From positions 39,599,674 to 39,663,673 of the forward strand of contig NC_053142.1 in NCBI RefSeq assembly GCF_016808335.1: DNA of 64,000 bases, written 5' to 3'. Made by a program: the position numbers and the translations under genes. Under the pieces are notes generated by a model. The model was given only the letters and a program-made list of their open reading frames with translations. It made no database searches and was not told where the DNA came from. The stretch's first letter is position 1. Each line of letters opens with the position of its first letter. This document shows positions 62,599 to 64,000 of this stretch, piece by piece. The stretch is from Panicum virgatum. Lineage: Eukaryota > Streptophyta > Magnoliopsida > Poales > Poaceae.

Positions 62599-62716
62599 CT
62601 CTCCCCTGAGCGAGAGAAGAGTCCGTAGGCAAGTTCTTGCCAACCTGAGGAAAGAACGGATTGGAGAAGCAATCAACGACTCCGGCGACGAGCGGCCCAA
62701 CTGCAAACTCGTATGC

Positions 62717-62993
62717 GGGTGTGTTTAGTTCCCACAAAATTTCCAAACTTTTCAAACTTTCCATCACATCTCCTATCACATCGAAACATTAAATATAGCA
62801 AATGACCCATGCATGGAGTACTAAATATAGTTAAATAAAAAAAATTAATTGCATAGTTTTGATGTACGTTGCGAGACGAATCTTTTGAGCCTAGTTAGGT
62901 CATGGTAGGACAATATTTACCACAAACAAATGAAAAGTGTTACAGTGTACTACAGTGACTGATGTGACTTTTTCTCCCAATCTAAACACAGCC
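62717..62993. mobile_element. MITE, copy 2 (inverse orientation to 519-805)
   Basis: 277 bp with ends gggtgtgtttag and ctaaacacagcc and TSD tgc (62714-62716, 62994-62996). Its interior, reversed, matches copy 1 along its length (cgagacgaatcttttgagcc, catgcatggagtactaaata). It lies in the leader of the copia element starting at 62212. Confidence 0.88.
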
Positions 62994-64000
62994 TGCATGA
63001 AAAAACAGATGGCATGCTAATCGACAAAAAGGAATATGGCCAGAATAGAAGCATGGCCGGAACTGAAGTCTCGCTGGAACTCGCCGAGTTTCTGCAAGAG
63101 AAGATTTCCTTCGACATCTTCGTCACCAATGGCGGCCACTTGCCGGCGACAACGAATCGGAGACAAGCAAAGAGGAAAAGAATATGGACTCACCACCGTG
63201 TGTGAGACGACGGTAAGATCGAGGCAATTTCGGCATCACGTCCTCTCCCGACGCAAGGACGCCATGGCATCAGCGGCACCCCATGGCCGGCACCACTGGA
63301 AACCTTGGCGACGGCCACTCCGGCGCTTCATACACCGCGGCCCCCTCGCCCACCCACCTTCTCGGCCGCGTCCTGGCCAGCCATGGCCGGCGGCTAGCCC
63401 TTGGCCGGCGCACTAGGGGAGGGACGGAACCAATGGAAGAAGAGGGCATTGGGCACGGCCCGCAGCGGTGCTAGGGGCGGAGCACGGCAGAAGCCAAGGG
63501 GCGGCGGTGCGCCCAATGGCGCAGGGCGGGGCGACGCCGAGACCAGGAGGCGGCGTCACTTGCTCAGGGCAGGTGACGGCAGTTCATGACCTCACGGGGA
63601 AGAGGAGGCACCGCGCGCGCGGCGCTTGACCCCGGCGGCGCCCAGAGGCCAGGCGGCGGCGGCGCCGCCGGTTACAGGTGTGGCAGAGGCGGGTTAGGAT
63701 TTTCCCTAACCGCCCCCTCTCGCGTTTTTTTCTTTTTTATATTTAAAAAAAATCAAAATTTCAAAAATATGTGGCCGTTTCAGGAAATTGCGAAAATGGA
63801 CCCATGTCGCCCATGGGGTGGGCGACCGGACCCCTGTCGCCCAGGCAGGGGGCGAAAGGCCCTTTTGGTAAAAAAAATTTACAAACAGGTCCCTGGGCAG
63901 CGCAGCGCGGGGAACTCGGTGGCAGGGGGGCGGTCGCCCCCCCAACGGGCGACGGGGGGGCCTTGGCGCCCTCCTCTCGGGCGACAGGGTCCCCCCACTC
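62994..64000 (+). other. Leader/interior of the right-edge copia element; no coding domain recognised
   Basis: GC-rich from 63050, with several open frames but no gag or pol motif. From 63800, short hairpins built on gtcgccc / gggcgac recur (63806-63826, 63836-63856, 63933-63953). The region may be part of the copia leader or another insertion. Confidence 0.35.

Overview
The window is nuclear DNA of a grass (Poaceae), probably a panicoid type. The evidence is spliced genes with GT-AG introns, GC-rich exons, grass-type LTR retrotransposons with clean target-site duplications (TSDs), SINEs, Stowaway/CACTA/hAT miniature elements and a Helitron. No prokaryotic, organellar or viral genome features are seen. 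I make no species call. All homology statements are recognition by eye; no database search was run.

Four host genes are supported. Two are wall-associated receptor kinases (WAK), both on the minus strand: WAK-A (4749-7273) and WAK-B (43753-46247). Each has three exons: secreted cysteine-rich ectodomain, EGF, then transmembrane plus kinase. The third is a small SAUR gene (plus strand, 54842-55234). The fourth is a complete 13-exon adenosine kinase gene (minus strand, 56290-59590). SAUR and ADK converge. WAK-A and WAK-B share their 5' flank, exon 1, intron 1 and exon 2, but similarity collapses in intron 2 and the kinases are of clearly different type. A third copy of the WAK 5' flank lies at 1-960, so another WAK probably lies just off the left edge and the locus is a tandem WAK cluster.

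Most of the rest is transposon. 1-12273: WAK 5' flank with a MITE, a diverged three-unit repeat carrying palindromes, WAK-A, a Helitron in its 5' flank, and a SINE. 12274-28973: a triple nest in which a minus-strand SINE (TSD ctgttattaag) is split by a 16.4-kb Ty3/gypsy element of the Tat type (TSD acatg), which is itself interrupted by a Ty1/copia solo LTR (TSD gcttc). The Tat element has gag-pol with two RNase H domains and an intron-containing antisense gene, all decayed. 28974-30659: small DNA transposons and unassigned sequence. 30660-43539: a copia element (B) on the minus strand, interrupted by a second, gag-only copia element (A, 30992-39296, TSD atcta). 43540-50480: WAK-B, a solo LTR related to element A (TSD ccttg), and the WAK 5' flank. 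50481-54768: Stowaway, CACTA and hAT miniature elements. 54769-59590: SAUR, a retroposon with a 14-bp TSD, and ADK. 59591-64000: ADK upstream region, AT-rich spacer with short tandem repeats, and the 5' end of another copia element (LTR, primer binding site, leader) carrying a second copy of the left-edge MITE.

The host genes are not an operon-like unit. The WAKs would act at the plasma membrane/cell wall, SAUR in auxin-linked growth, ADK in adenylate salvage. The most biologically interesting signal is the apparent ectodomain/kinase exchange between the tandem WAK genes.
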